DNA of 64,000 nt, taken from the NCBI RefSeq assembly GCF_001550095.1, contig NZ_LRUC01000011.1, positions 62,001-126,000 of the forward strand. Direction: 5' to 3'. This DNA comes from Celeribacter ethanolicus (GTDB lineage: Bacteria; Pseudomonadota; Alphaproteobacteria; Rhodobacterales; Rhodobacteraceae). The notes under the pieces were generated by a model that saw only the letters and a list, made by a program, of their open reading frames with translations, was not told the DNA's origin and searched no databases. Shown piece after piece: positions 9,863 through 18,824 of the stretch. The number at the start of each line of letters is the position of its first letter. Positions within the stretch are counted from its first letter, which is position 1. A program made the translations under genes and the position numbers.

Positions 9863-11024
9863 GCGCACCCTCTCCGGCGAGGCGCCCGGTCGCGAGACAG
9901 GCGGTCAGAAGATAACCGCCTGTTGGCGCATCCCAGTCGAGCATCTCTCCGGCGAGGAATAAACCCGGCTTTCTCCGGGCTTCGAGCCTGTTCGTCAGAC
10001 TTTCGAACCGCGCGCCACCGGCGGTCGAAATGGCCTCGTCCATCGGGCGCAGCCCTGCGCCTTTGATCTCGAGAGCCTTCAAGGACCGCAAAAGATCATC
10101 GGGGCGCGGCCCCGCGAATTCCATCACCAGAGCGGTCTTTTCCGGCGCCAGACGGAGCGCACGTTTCAGGAATTTTGTCAGAGTTTCTTTCGATTTCCGC
10201 TGGATTAGAGCCTGTTTCAACTTCTCCGGCTCCCAATCGGGCAGGAGATCGAGGTGCAGTATCGCCCCCTCCCGCAGCCCGCGGGTCACTGCGTAAATCC
10301 CGCCGCCCTCAAGACCCCGTGCCGAAATCACGAATTCGCCACGGCTCTCATAGGTTCCCGCGGTGAGCTTCACGCCTTTCACAGGCCTGCCGAAATGCGC
10401 CGCCATATGGGGCGTCCAATCCATCAGGAGACCGACATTGGAGGGGGCGAAGGGGGCGCTCTCCACATAGGGGGCAAGCATCTCGACCCAGTCGCCATTC
10501 GACCCCAATCTGGCCCAACTGGCACCACCGAGGGCCAGAATGACGGTTTTTGCCTGCATATTGACCGGCCCGCCCGGCGTCTCGAATGCAACGCTCTCGC
10601 CCAGCCCCACCATGCGCCAGTTCCGCCGCAGAGTGACGCCCTGCGTCTCCAGTCGTGCGAGCCAAGCGCGCAGCAACGGAGAAGCTTTCATGACTTTCGG
10701 GAACACCCGCCCCGAAGACCCCGTGAACATCTCCTGACCCAGCCCTTCGGCCCAAGCCATCGCCTCTTGTGGACCGAAGGCCTGCAAAGCCGCGCTCACT
10801 GTCGGATGCAGTGGCTCATAGGCCTTGAGAAAACGTTCCATCGGTTCGTTCTTGGTCAGATTCAGACCCGATTTGCCCGCCATCAGGAATTTGCGCGCGG
10901 GCGAGGGTTTGGCCTCCGCCACCATGACGGAATGCCCGGCGGCAGAGATCACCTCCGCCGCCATCAGCCCCGCAGGTCCAGCGCCAACGACCAGAGCGTC
11001 GATCGGTTCGGCGGTCCTGCTCAC
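9846..11024 (-). CDS. BaiN/RdsA-like NAD(P)/FAD-dependent oxidoreductase
   Basis: A 392-residue flavoprotein of the HI0933-like family. It has the GAGPAG dinucleotide-binding motif near the N terminus, [16 protein letters not shown] and the C-terminal [25 protein letters not shown], a family hallmark for FAD contact. The start is taken as GTG at 11024, which overlaps the stop of the enoyl-CoA hydratase gene (GTGA); longer frames upstream run through that gene. The reaction is not established. It is the last gene of a three-gene minus-strand operon. Confidence 0.85.
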   Translation of the reverse strand: MSRTAEPIDALVVGAGPAGLMAAEVISAAGHSVMVAEAKPSPARKFLMAGKSGLNLTKNEPMERFLKAYEPLHPTVSAALQAFGPQEAMAWAEGLGQEMFTGSSGRVFPKVMKASPLLRAWLARLETQGVTLRRNWRMVGLGESVAFETPGGPVNMQAKTVILALGGASWARLGSNGDWVEMLAPYVESAPFAPSNVGLLMDWTPHMAAHFGRPVKGVKLTAGTYESRGEFVISARGLEGGGIYAVTRGLREGAILHLDLLPDWEPEKLKQALIQRKSKETLTKFLKRALRLAPEKTALVMEFAGPRPDDLLRSLKALEIKGAGLRPMDEAISTAGGARFESLTNRLEARRKPGLFLAGEMLDWDAPTGGYLLTACLATGRLAGEGALTRLS

Positions 11025-11635
11025 GGGTGGATCAGCGCCTTGATCCCGGCGATATGATCGGAGGAGGCGGCCAGCGGGGCTTCGGCCAGTTCTGCGATGG
11101 CGACCCCCTGCTCGGCGGCGGGCACCAGACGGTCCACCAGCCCCCAAGACAGGGCCTCATCGGCGGCAATCTTCTGCCCCGCCATCAGGATCATCTTGGC
11201 CCGCGCCGGTCCGATCAGCGTTGCCATACGTTTCGGGTCCGACGGCTGCGGCAGGAAGCCGAGCTTCATCACCGGGTAAAAGAACTTCGCCCCCGGATCG
11301 GACAGCCGCAGATCGCAGGCCAGAGCCATCCCGAAGGCCCCGCCCGCCAGCGTGCCGTTCAACGCCGCGATGGTGAGACAGGGCAACTCGGCAATCGCCC
11401 CGGACAGGTCCTCCCACAAGGGAGACGTGGCAAGCCCTGCGCGCGCCTCGTCGAGATCGGCGCCTGCGGAAAACACCTTACCCGCCCCCGTGAGGACGAA
11501 CACCTTCGCCGCGCTTCGCGCCTCCTGTGCAATCGCGATCAGATCGGACAACATGGCAGAGGTCAGGGAATTGGCCTTTTCGGGCCGGTTCAGGGTCACG
11601 GTCCAAAACGCGCCGTCACGGGTCAGGTCTATCAT
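11021..11635 (-). CDS. Enoyl-CoA hydratase/isomerase family protein
   Basis: A 204-residue crotonase-fold protein. The core SAGADLDEA and the oxyanion-hole region TLAGGAFGMALACDLRL are clear. It is shorter than the usual ~260 residues, lacking much of the C-terminal helical part, so substrate range and activity are uncertain. The ATG at 11635 overlaps the stop of the upstream SDR gene (ATGA), and its own stop overlaps the flavoprotein start. Confidence 0.85.
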   Translation of the reverse strand: MIDLTRDGAFWTVTLNRPEKANSLTSAMLSDLIAIAQEARSAAKVFVLTGAGKVFSAGADLDEARAGLATSPLWEDLSGAIAELPCLTIAALNGTLAGGAFGMALACDLRLSDPGAKFFYPVMKLGFLPQPSDPKRMATLIGPARAKMILMAGQKIAADEALSWGLVDRLVPAAEQGVAIAELAEAPLAASSDHIAGIKALIHP

Positions 11636-12387
11636 GCGATCAATCCAAGTTGGCGGCGGAAACTTTCGTCCCGCAGTTGCAATTCCTCGCCCAGATGGGC
11701 ATCGGCACCCTCTCCGCACAGCCACAGAAGCGCACGGGCAGGCCAGTCCGGCGGGACGTGATCGGACCAGTCGAGCTGGCTCACGGCGTTGATGCCCGAA
11801 GCCTTGATCTCCCGCTGCATCTGGGTCGCGACCGTGCCAGGCGAAAGACCCATGGCGCGAATGCCATGGCTGCGCTCTTCGAGATCGAGCATGGCAGTCA
11901 GCATTGCCGCCCCGGCTTTCGAACTGCAATAGGCGCTCCACCCCTCGACCGGGCGATGCGCTGCGCCGGAAGAGACAGTCAGAACGGTGCCGCCACCGCG
12001 TGCGACCATCTCCGGCACGATCCGGCGCATGGCATAGAACACACCTTTGATATTGATGTCGATGAGGCGCGACCAATCGTCCGGATCCACGGTGGACAGT
12101 GCGCCGATCGGGTCGATCACACCGGCGTTGTTGACCAGAATGTCAATCGGGCCGAGATGATCCTCGACCTTTGTCACCGCCTGATCAAGCTCGGCATAGG
12201 AGGAAATATCGCAAGGCACGGCCAGAGCTTGCGGACCGATTTCGCCCGCGATCCGCGCAATTTCCGTGGCGCTGCGTGCGATCAGGGCCACCTTGGCACC
12301 CTCTGCCGCGAAAAGCCGTGCGGTCGCCTCGCCGATCCCCCGGCTTGCCCCGGTAATCAAAGCGGTTTTCCCCATCAGTTGCGACAT
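11632..12387 (-). CDS. Short-chain dehydrogenase/reductase
   Basis: A 251-residue classical SDR. It has TGASRGIG for NAD(P) binding near residue 13, NNAG at about 90, a catalytic Ser in VSSGAAH and the Tyr-x3-Lys pair in YCSSK. GGGAGGT precedes the start at 12387. It is first in the operon with the hydratase and the flavoprotein, suggesting oxidation of an acyl or hydroxy compound. The C-terminal end EELQLRDESFRRQLGLIA is distinctive but does not identify the substrate. Confidence 0.9.
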   Translation of the reverse strand: MSQLMGKTALITGASRGIGEATARLFAAEGAKVALIARSATEIARIAGEIGPQALAVPCDISSYAELDQAVTKVEDHLGPIDILVNNAGVIDPIGALSTVDPDDWSRLIDINIKGVFYAMRRIVPEMVARGGGTVLTVSSGAAHRPVEGWSAYCSSKAGAAMLTAMLDLEERSHGIRAMGLSPGTVATQMQREIKASGINAVSQLDWSDHVPPDWPARALLWLCGEGADAHLGEELQLRDESFRRQLGLIA

Positions 12388-12501
12388 AATCCGACCTCCC
12401 TCGTTTCAGGGGGAGCTTATGCTGTGAACTCACCGGGTTCCAGTCTTGACCCTCCGGCCAAAGCACGAAAATGTGTGCGCGACTGTTTCAGGAGATTTAT
12501 C

Positions 12502-14046
12502 ATGCGTTCCATGTTCTGGGCCACCGCGCTCACCACCACCTGCCTCACCGCCGGTCCCGTTTTCGCAGATGTCACGCCGGAGGAGGTCTGGGCCTCTTAT
12601 CAGGACATGATGACCAACATGGGCATGACCCCCACGGCCGAAGTGAGCCGTGACGGCGACACTCTTGTCGTGCGCAACATGGTCTATAGCATGAACCTCG
12701 ACATGGGCGAGGCCTCGGTCTCGGACACCACCACCGTACCCGAGATCCGGTTCCAGGAACGTCGCCGCGGCACGGTCGCCATGTGGTTCCCCGAACCGCT
12801 GACTTCGGTCATGAGCGCACCGACCGAGCCCGGCACGGAGGAAGGCGACACCGTCGAGACCCGCTCCACCGTGACCTATATCGGCGAGGCCATCGTGTCC
12901 GGCTCCCCCGACGATATGCTCTACACCATCGAGGATGCCGCGATGACGATGTCCTCCGAACCGGTGGTGGTCGATGGCATGACGGTCCAGCCCGGGGTGA
13001 CCGGCAAATTCGCTGGTATTTCCGGCACCTCTACCGTGGTCCGCAAGGGCGACAGCCTGTTTTCCAACATGGACATGACGGCCGCGACGCTGACCTATGA
13101 GGTGGATGAGATCGAGGATGGCGAAGGCAGCACCGTGGAGGCGGGCTTCATCGGCAACACGCTTGCGATCAAGGGCTCCATCCTCCTGCCGCAGAGCGAC
13201 AGCGAAAACATGCTCGCAAATCTGCTGGGCCGGAGCACGATGGATGTCACCATGACCATGGCGGACAGCTCCTCTTTCATGACGATCAGCGGTGAAGACG
13301 CGTCCTCGAACATGGACATCCGCGCCGCGACCGGTGCGTCCAAGCTGGACGTGGCCTTCCAGGAGGGCACCATCGGCTATGATGTCACGGCGGGGGATCT
13401 CAATGTCACCGTCGCCGGTGCGCAAATCCCCGGCGGCCAGGTTGCCGTGTCCATGGCGGAATATTCCGCGGCCTTCCTGTTCCCGCTGGCGGCCTCCGAA
13501 GAGGATCAGCCGTTCAGCGCCAAGATCGGGCTCAAGGACCTCATCCTGCCGGAGATTGCCTGGATGATCGCCGATCCGACCGGCCAGCTGCCGCACGATC
13601 CGGCAAACCTGCGCCTGGCCTTCGAGGGCACCCTGAACAGCGACGTCGACCTGTTCGATTTCGAGACGCTGATGGCGCTCGAGGAAGAGAGTGCCGAAGA
13701 GATGCCCTTCGAGGTGAAAACCCTTGCCCTGCCCGAGATCTATCTTGCGCTGGCCGGTGCGACCGTGGCCGGGAATGGCGCGGGGCATTTCCTCGATCAG
13801 GAGTCCCAGGTGCCCGGCGGTATGCCGCCCTTTGCCGGCAAGCTGAACCTGACGCTGAACGGTGTGACCGATCTGATCACCAAACTGTCCTCCACCGGCA
13901 TCCTGCCGCCGGAGACCGCGATGTCGGCACAGATGATGCTCGGTCTGTTTGCCCGTCCGGGTGATGCGGAGGGCGAACTGGTCTCCGAGATCGAGATGAC
14001 CGAAGACGGTGCGATCATCGCCAACGGCCAGCCGCTGCCATTCTAA
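12502..14046 (+). CDS. DUF2125 family secreted protein
   Basis: A 514-residue exported protein with a signal peptide ending near PVFADVTPEE. It is methionine-, threonine- and acid-rich, with repeated beta-strand patterns reminiscent of beta-helix or AsmA-like lipid-transfer folds. It matches the alphaproteobacterial DUF2125 family, of unknown function and probably periplasmic. The frame stays open for 975 bases upstream, but the start at 12502 has AGGAG at 7 bases and opens directly with the signal peptide. A 13-bp hairpin follows the stop. Confidence 0.8.
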   Translation: MRSMFWATALTTTCLTAGPVFADVTPEEVWASYQDMMTNMGMTPTAEVSRDGDTLVVRNMVYSMNLDMGEASVSDTTTVPEIRFQERRRGTVAMWFPEPLTSVMSAPTEPGTEEGDTVETRSTVTYIGEAIVSGSPDDMLYTIEDAAMTMSSEPVVVDGMTVQPGVTGKFAGISGTSTVVRKGDSLFSNMDMTAATLTYEVDEIEDGEGSTVEAGFIGNTLAIKGSILLPQSDSENMLANLLGRSTMDVTMTMADSSSFMTISGEDASSNMDIRAATGASKLDVAFQEGTIGYDVTAGDLNVTVAGAQIPGGQVAVSMAEYSAAFLFPLAASEEDQPFSAKIGLKDLILPEIAWMIADPTGQLPHDPANLRLAFEGTLNSDVDLFDFETLMALEEESAEEMPFEVKTLALPEIYLALAGATVAGNGAGHFLDQESQVPGGMPPFAGKLNLTLNGVTDLITKLSSTGILPPETAMSAQMMLGLFARPGDAEGELVSEIEMTEDGAIIANGQPLPF

Positions 14047-14064
14047 GGCACCCGAAAGACAGCG

Positions 14065-14093
14065 GGCCGCTTGCGCGACGCGCGCAGGCGGCC
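14065..14093 (+). terminator. Strong hairpin downstream of the DUF2125 gene
   Basis: A 13-bp stem with one G-U pair (14065-14077 with 14081-14093) has a 3-base loop and lacks a clear T run. It probably terminates or stabilises the DUF2125 transcript. Confidence 0.55.
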
Positions 14094-14096
14094 TAA

Positions 14097-14117
14097 TTGC
14101 ATCTGCATGAGATGCAA
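14097..14117. promoter_or_regulatory. 8-bp dyad upstream of tldE
   Basis: TTGCATCT and AGATGCAA form a perfect inverted repeat with a 5-base spacer, centred 35 bases before the tldE start. It could be an operator or a leader hairpin; no regulator is assigned. Confidence 0.45.
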
Positions 14118-14141
14118 CAATGCGAGATATGGAGGCACACC

Positions 14142-15485
14142 ATGGCAGGAGATCTTTCAGAACTGACCGGGGCGCTTCTTGAAGCCGCGAAAAGGGCCGG
14201 GGCCGAGGCCGCAGATGCCTTGGCGATCGACGGCACCTCGCTGTCCATCGGCGTGCGTCAGGGCGCGCTCGAACAGGCGGAACGCTCCGAAGGCATCGAC
14301 ATCGGGCTGCGCGTGCTGATCGGGCGTCGTCAGGCCTGTGTTTCCGCCTCCGACACCCGCCCCGAAACGCTCGCGACCATGGCGGAGCGCGCGGTGACCA
14401 TGGCGCGACTGGCCCCCGAGGACCCGACCGCCGGGCTGGCCGATCCGTCGCAGATCGCCGCCAACACCGACATTTCCGCGCTCGAGATGTTCGACCCTTC
14501 CGACGAACCCTCGCCCGAAGCTCTGAAAGACGACGCTTTGCGCGCCGAGGCCGCGGCACTGGCGCAGAGCGGGATCACCAAGGTGGAAAGCTCCGCCGCC
14601 TATGGCAAGCGCCGTATTCATCTCGCCGCGACCAACGGGTTCTCGGGCGGCTACACCCGCACCGACCGGATGATCTCGACCGTCGCCATTACGGGCGAAG
14701 GCACCGGGATGGAACGCGATTACTATGGCGACAGCCGGATTTTCGGCGCGGATCTGCTCTCGCCCGAAGAGATCGGCGGTCTCGCTGCCGAACGCACTCT
14801 GGCGCGGATCGGCGCCAGGAAACCGAAGACCGGTTCCTATCCCGTGCTGTTCGACGAACGGATTTCCTCCTCGCTCGTGGGCCATCTTCTGGCCGCGATC
14901 AACGGCACGGCGATTGCCCGCGGCGCAAGCTGGCTGCGCGACGCCATGGGGGCGGATGTATTGCCCAAGGGGCTGTCGCTGATCGAGGACCCGCATCGCC
15001 CGCGCACCTCCGGGTCAAAGCTTTTCGATACTGAGGGTCTTGCGACCTCGAAACGCGCTCTGGTGCAAGATGGCGTCTTGCAAAGCTGGGTGCTCGATCT
15101 TGCCACTGCACGCAAACTTGGGCTTGAAAGCACGGCGAATGCGTCGCGCGGGGTGTCTTCTCCGCCCTCGCCCTCCTCCGGCAACGTGGCTCTGACGCAA
15201 GGCGAGAAGAACCGCGAAGAGTTGATTCGCGAGATGGGCACCGGGCTTTTGGTCACCGGTATGATCGGCGCCTCGATCAACCCGACCACCGGCGATTATT
15301 CGCGCGGCGCGAGCGGGTTCTGGGTCGAAAATGGTGAAATCGTCTATCCGGTCAACGAATGCACCATCGCGGGCAATCTGCGCGCGATGCTGATGACGCT
15401 GATCCCCGCCAACGATGCACGTCTGCATCTGAGCCGCGTCGTGCCCTCACTTCTGGTCGAAGGAATGACGCTTGCCGGTGACTGA
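14142..15485 (+). CDS. TldD/PmbA (TldE) family protein
   Basis: A 447-residue member of the TldD/TldE family, in which TldE pairs with the protease TldD to degrade peptides such as microcin precursors and CcdA. No HExxxH zinc motif is seen, which fits the non-catalytic PmbA/TldE branch; the C-terminal NPTTGDYSRGASGFWVENGEI segment is typical of it. The start at 14142 follows GGAGG; an in-frame ATG at 14097 lies within a dyad. The stop overlaps the cysQ start. Confidence 0.88.
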   Translation: MAGDLSELTGALLEAAKRAGAEAADALAIDGTSLSIGVRQGALEQAERSEGIDIGLRVLIGRRQACVSASDTRPETLATMAERAVTMARLAPEDPTAGLADPSQIAANTDISALEMFDPSDEPSPEALKDDALRAEAAALAQSGITKVESSAAYGKRRIHLAATNGFSGGYTRTDRMISTVAITGEGTGMERDYYGDSRIFGADLLSPEEIGGLAAERTLARIGARKPKTGSYPVLFDERISSSLVGHLLAAINGTAIARGASWLRDAMGADVLPKGLSLIEDPHRPRTSGSKLFDTEGLATSKRALVQDGVLQSWVLDLATARKLGLESTANASRGVSSPPSPSSGNVALTQGEKNREELIREMGTGLLVTGMIGASINPTTGDYSRGASGFWVENGEIVYPVNECTIAGNLRAMLMTLIPANDARLHLSRVVPSLLVEGMTLAGD

Positions 15486-16263
15486 CGACCTGACAGAGGA
15501 TCTGGAGCTTCTGATCGAGGCCGCGCGCAACGCGGGCGAGATCGCCAGCCCCTATTGGCAGGCGAATCCGCAGGTCTGGGACAAGGGCGGTGGACAAGGC
15601 CCCGTGACCGAGGCCGATCTGGCCGTGGACCGGATGCTGCACGAATACCTTTTGTCGGAGCGGCCCGACTATGGCTGGCTTTCGGAAGAGACCGTCGACA
15701 CCACCTCGGAGCGCCTCGGGCGCAAGCGCGTGTTCATCGTCGATCCGATCGACGGCACGCGCAGTTTCATCCATGGCGATCGTAATTGGGCGCATTCCCT
15801 GGCCATCGCGGAAGAGGGGCAGGTGATCGCCGCCGTGGTGTTCCTGCCACTTCGCGAGCGTCTCTTCGCGGCGATCAAGGGCGGCGGGGCCTGCCTGAAC
15901 GGCAATCCTTTGCGAGCAGGCAAAAGATGCGATCTCGACGGTGCGACGGTGCTTGCCCCGCGTCAGCATCTGAGCGACGAACACTGGCGCGGTGGCTCAC
16001 CGAAATTCATTCACAAGTTCCGCCCCTCCTTGGCCTACCGGCTCGCTTTGGTGGCGCAGGGGCGCTACGATGCGATGTTCACCTTTCGCAAGACCTGGGA
16101 ATGGGACGTGGCGGCTGGCACCCTGATCCTGTCGGAAGCCGGGGGCCAGGTGACGGACCTGCTCGGTCAGCGCCCGGTGTTCAACCAACCCGTGCCACAG
16201 CTCGACGGCATGGTGGCGGGGTGCCCGCAACTGGCACAGGCCATCCTCGCACGCCTCAAATAA
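15472..16263 (+). CDS. cysQ: 3'(2'),5'-bisphosphate nucleotidase CysQ / inositol monophosphatase family
   Basis: A 263-residue metal-dependent phosphatase. DPIDGT (about residue 93) supplies metal ligands, GPVTEADLAVD and SEET lie upstream, and WDVAAG comes late, as in the CysQ / inositol monophosphatase superfamily. CysQ recycles PAP from sulfate assimilation. The start is either TTG at 15472, which has AAGGA at 7 bases, or GTG at 15478; both overlap the tldE stop. This gene next to DUF4170, a GT30 protein and lpxK is a recurring Rhodobacterales neighbourhood. Confidence 0.85.
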   Translation: MPVTDDLTEDLELLIEAARNAGEIASPYWQANPQVWDKGGGQGPVTEADLAVDRMLHEYLLSERPDYGWLSEETVDTTSERLGRKRVFIVDPIDGTRSFIHGDRNWAHSLAIAEEGQVIAAVVFLPLRERLFAAIKGGGACLNGNPLRAGKRCDLDGATVLAPRQHLSDEHWRGGSPKFIHKFRPSLAYRLALVAQGRYDAMFTFRKTWEWDVAAGTLILSEAGGQVTDLLGQRPVFNQPVPQLDGMVAGCPQLAQAILARLK

Positions 16264-16270
16264 AGCATCA

Positions 16271-16301
16271 CGCCTTTAACCTGAGGCATCAGATAAAGGC
16301 G
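16271..16301. terminator. Inverted repeat between convergent cysQ and glucosylglycerate genes
   Basis: CGCCTTTA (16271-16278) and TAAAGGCG (16294-16301) are perfect 8-bp arms with a 15-base spacer, just after the cysQ stop. This is a weak bidirectional terminator candidate. Confidence 0.4.
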
Positions 16302-16377
16302 ACGCGCGTGCAACGCTTATATCTTGTACTGCGCTCCGCCCAAAGCTGTGTCTCAGTTTTTTGGCGAAAGGCTTTAG

Positions 16378-17598
16378 TTATTTATAGTCCTCCATATCCT
16401 CGGCCACGGCGCGCGCCATAGCGGCGATGATGTCCGGATCGGCGGCATGGACCCGCGACCAGTTCGGGATGAACGGCGTCTCCATCGGGTTTTCCAGAAA
16501 CACGTTGCCCGCCTGAATGATGTTGTTAGCAAACAGTTCGACCGCCTGTTCTTCGACATGGCGGTCGACATGCAGCCCGTTCATTCGCGCATCGTTGAAA
16601 TAGGTTTCGATGAGATCGAGTGCGCCGCGATAATAGGTAGCCTTGATCGAACGGAAGATCTCTTCGGAAAACACCGTGCCATCGGCGGCGAGCTTGCGAT
16701 AGAGCGCCTTGCAAATGTCGACCGACATGCGCGACAGTCCGGTTGAGGCATCCTCCTGCGACAGGTCCTGATGCTTGTGATCGTAACGGTCGGAAATCTC
16801 GACCTGACAGACCGCGCGCGGGCTGAGGTTGCGCCAAGCCTCCGACAAAAGTCCGATTTCAAGTCCCCAGTCGGAGGGGATACGCATATCGGGCAGGATT
16901 GAGGTCCGCATGGCGAATTCACCGGCGAGCGGGTAGCGGAAATCGGCGAGGAAATCGAGAAAATCCTGCGGCCCCAAAACCTTCGAGAGCGCATGGATCA
17001 TCGGCGTCACCAGAAGCCGCGTCACCCGGCCGTTCAGCTTGCCATCGGCGACACGGGGATAGAACCCCTTGGACATCTGATAGGGAAAGGTCGGGTTCGC
17101 CACCGGATAGACCAGCCGCGCCAGCATCCCTGCCGAATAGGTCACGACATCGCAGTCATGCACCGCGACCACGGCACTGTCGGCGCGCGAGATCGTATAG
17201 CCGAGACAGAACCAGACATTGCGCCCCTTGCCGGGCTCGGAGGGCGACAGTTCAAGCTCCTTGAGACGCGCATCCACCGCCCGAAGCCGCGGCCCGTCGT
17301 TCCAGAGCACAACATGATCGGCCTTGAGGCGGGAAAAGAATTTCCGTGCGTAGCGATATTGTTCCTCGGTGGCGCGATCGAGACCGATCACGATGCGATG
17401 GACGAAATCCACCTTGTTCAGCTCGTCGATGATATTCGGCAGCGCCTCCCCTTCGAGTTCGGAAAACAGCGAGGGCAGGATCAGCGTGATCTTGCGCGAG
17501 GAAGCAAAGGCATTGAGATCCCGGCTCAGATCCTCTTCGGAATTGATGCGCAGGTTGTGCAGCGTCGCCACATGCCCGCCCTGATGAAAATCCGCCAT
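16378..17598 (-). CDS. gpgS: Glucosyl-3-phosphoglycerate synthase (GT81)
   Basis: A 406-residue retaining glycosyltransferase that would move glucose from an NDP-glucose to 3-phosphoglycerate, giving glucosyl-3-phosphoglycerate, precursor of the compatible solute glucosylglycerate. The GKGRNVW segment (124-130) and the metal-binding HDCD (Asp148, Asp150) fit GT81. A mannosyl donor (MPG synthase) cannot be excluded from sequence alone. AAAGG lies 8 bases before the start, inside the end of the phosphatase gene, whose stop is 3 bases upstream. The pair is an operon likely responding to salt or nitrogen limitation. Confidence 0.85.
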   Translation of the reverse strand: MADFHQGGHVATLHNLRINSEEDLSRDLNAFASSRKITLILPSLFSELEGEALPNIIDELNKVDFVHRIVIGLDRATEEQYRYARKFFSRLKADHVVLWNDGPRLRAVDARLKELELSPSEPGKGRNVWFCLGYTISRADSAVVAVHDCDVVTYSAGMLARLVYPVANPTFPYQMSKGFYPRVADGKLNGRVTRLLVTPMIHALSKVLGPQDFLDFLADFRYPLAGEFAMRTSILPDMRIPSDWGLEIGLLSEAWRNLSPRAVCQVEISDRYDHKHQDLSQEDASTGLSRMSVDICKALYRKLAADGTVFSEEIFRSIKATYYRGALDLIETYFNDARMNGLHVDRHVEEQAVELFANNIIQAGNVFLENPMETPFIPNWSRVHAADPDIIAAMARAVAEDMEDYK

Positions 17599-17601
17599 TT
17601 G

Positions 17602-18405
17602 TCAGCCTTTCTCTTTGTAGTCTTGTGCAATGCGTTCAAGCACCGCAATGTTCCAACCTTCAGGCCCCGGCGCATGCGTGCGCGTGATCCGGCCCGTGGC
17701 CTCTCCCGCAAGGGTCGGGATACCCGGCCCGTGTGAATTCATGACGACAGTGCCGAAATCGGCGGTCTCGATCATCTCGACATCGTTGGGCGCATCGCCC
17801 AGAGCCATGGTGACCGGACGGGGATCATAGCGCGCGACGATGTCGGCCATGCGGTCCGCTTTGGTCGCGCCGAAGGACAGGGTTAGATAGCGCCCGCCCT
17901 GCCGCGCGGTGATGCCTTTTGCCGCCAGAGCCGCCTCAAAGGCCTTTTGATCCTCCGGTGTACCGGACCAAAGCCCCGGTTCGGAAAACTGTCGCTGCGC
18001 CGCAAGCCTTGCCTGGGCCAGAGGCAAGCCGGTGTTCTCGGCAACCTGCTCCACGCTCCAGTCGGAAAATCCGCTGAAACAGGCGCGCAGGTCGGCGGGC
18101 AGTTCCGTAAGCGCGAACAAGAGCGCGGCATGCGCGCTGCGATCCGCCTGCATCGCCTCCCCCGGGGGCAGAATCCCGGCTCCGTTCTCGACAATGGCCG
18201 GGCAATCGGAAAACCCCATCTCACGCCGAAGATCCGCGATCTCGAAAGCGGTCTTGGAGCTTGCCAGAACCAGCGGGACACCCAATTCACGCATCCGGCG
18301 CAATGCCGGTTTCGCAGGGGCCCAGGAATAGCTGCCATGATCGAGCAGCGTGCCGTCCAGATCGGAAAACACGATCAGGCGGGGAGCATTGTGATCCGTC
18401 CTCAT
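17602..18405 (-). CDS. Mannosyl/glucosyl-3-phosphoglycerate phosphatase (HAD-IIB)
   Basis: A 267-residue HAD-superfamily phosphatase that would dephosphorylate the GT81 product to free glucosylglycerate. The nucleophile and acid aspartates are Asp15 and Asp17 in FSDLDGTLLD, and the C-terminal metal site is LGDAPNDVEMIE. The start at 18405 puts the nucleophile at the usual distance; upstream in-frame sequence is promoter-like. It is the first gene of the two-gene solute operon and divergent from the DUF4170 gene. Confidence 0.85.
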   Translation of the reverse strand: MRTDHNAPRLIVFSDLDGTLLDHGSYSWAPAKPALRRMRELGVPLVLASSKTAFEIADLRREMGFSDCPAIVENGAGILPPGEAMQADRSAHAALLFALTELPADLRACFSGFSDWSVEQVAENTGLPLAQARLAAQRQFSEPGLWSGTPEDQKAFEAALAAKGITARQGGRYLTLSFGATKADRMADIVARYDPRPVTMALGDAPNDVEMIETADFGTVVMNSHGPGIPTLAGEATGRITRTHAPGPEGWNIAVLERIAQDYKEKG

Positions 18406-18522
18406 GGCTCCATGATGGCCTTTGAGGCAGGAGAGGGAAACCGCCAATGCGGAAAATCTCCCGATCCCGCAAGAAAGCGCCCAGAAATTAGGCATACCCC
18501 GATGGCCGCTTGACCCCCATTC

Positions 18523-18551
18523 TGATTGGACTAGGGTGCGCCACATATAAT
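18523..18551 (+). promoter_or_regulatory. Candidate promoter for the DUF4170 - lpxK operon
   Basis: In the 160-base divergent gap there is TTGACC followed after 16 bases by TAGGGT, with a TATAAT further down just before the ribosome-binding site. Either could serve as the -10 element. Assigned by eye. Confidence 0.35.
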
Positions 18552-18566
18552 CCCAGGAGACGTTCC

Positions 18567-18812
18567 ATGGCACAAAGACTGCACCTCGTGTTCGGCGGCG
18601 AACTCATCGACCCGTCCAAAACCGTATTTCGCAATGTGGATGATATTCACATCGTTGGGATTTTTCCGAATTACGAAACCGCGCATTCCGCCTGGAAAGC
18701 CGAGGCCCAACGCACCGTGGACAACGCCCATATGCGCTATTTCATCGCTCATCTGCATCGCCTGCGGGATGAGGAGCAACTGGCCTCGCCGACCGAAGAG
18801 CTCGGAGCATAA
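18567..18812 (+). CDS. DUF4170 family protein
   Basis: An 81-residue cytosolic protein of the DUF4170 family (HLVFGGELIDPS, then WKAEAQRTVDNAHMRYFIAHLHRL). Function unknown. The family typically sits before Kdo transferase and lpxK in Rhodobacterales, suggesting a link to lipid A core assembly. AGGAGA precedes the ATG at 18567. The next gene starts 13 bases after its stop. Confidence 0.85.
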   Translation: MAQRLHLVFGGELIDPSKTVFRNVDDIHIVGIFPNYETAHSAWKAEAQRTVDNAHMRYFIAHLHRLRDEEQLASPTEELGA

Positions 18813-18824
18813 CGGCAGGCCCAG

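Noticed and set aside
11527-12501. Upstream in-frame extension of the DUF2125 gene
   Set aside because: It runs antisense through the SDR gene; the signal peptide and ribosome-binding site at 12502 mark the true start.
12430-14559. 709-codon minus-strand open frame antisense to the DUF2125 and tldE genes
   Set aside because: Its translation is Arg/His/Gly-rich without family resemblance, and it spans two plus-strand genes and a hairpin.
16841-16856. Third copy of the TCCGACAAAAGTCCGA 16-mer as a true element
   Set aside because: It lies in gpgS coding sequence where Ile-Gly-Leu-Leu-Ser-Glu codons can produce it; no 11-bp array continues around it, so it is mentioned but not counted as an array.
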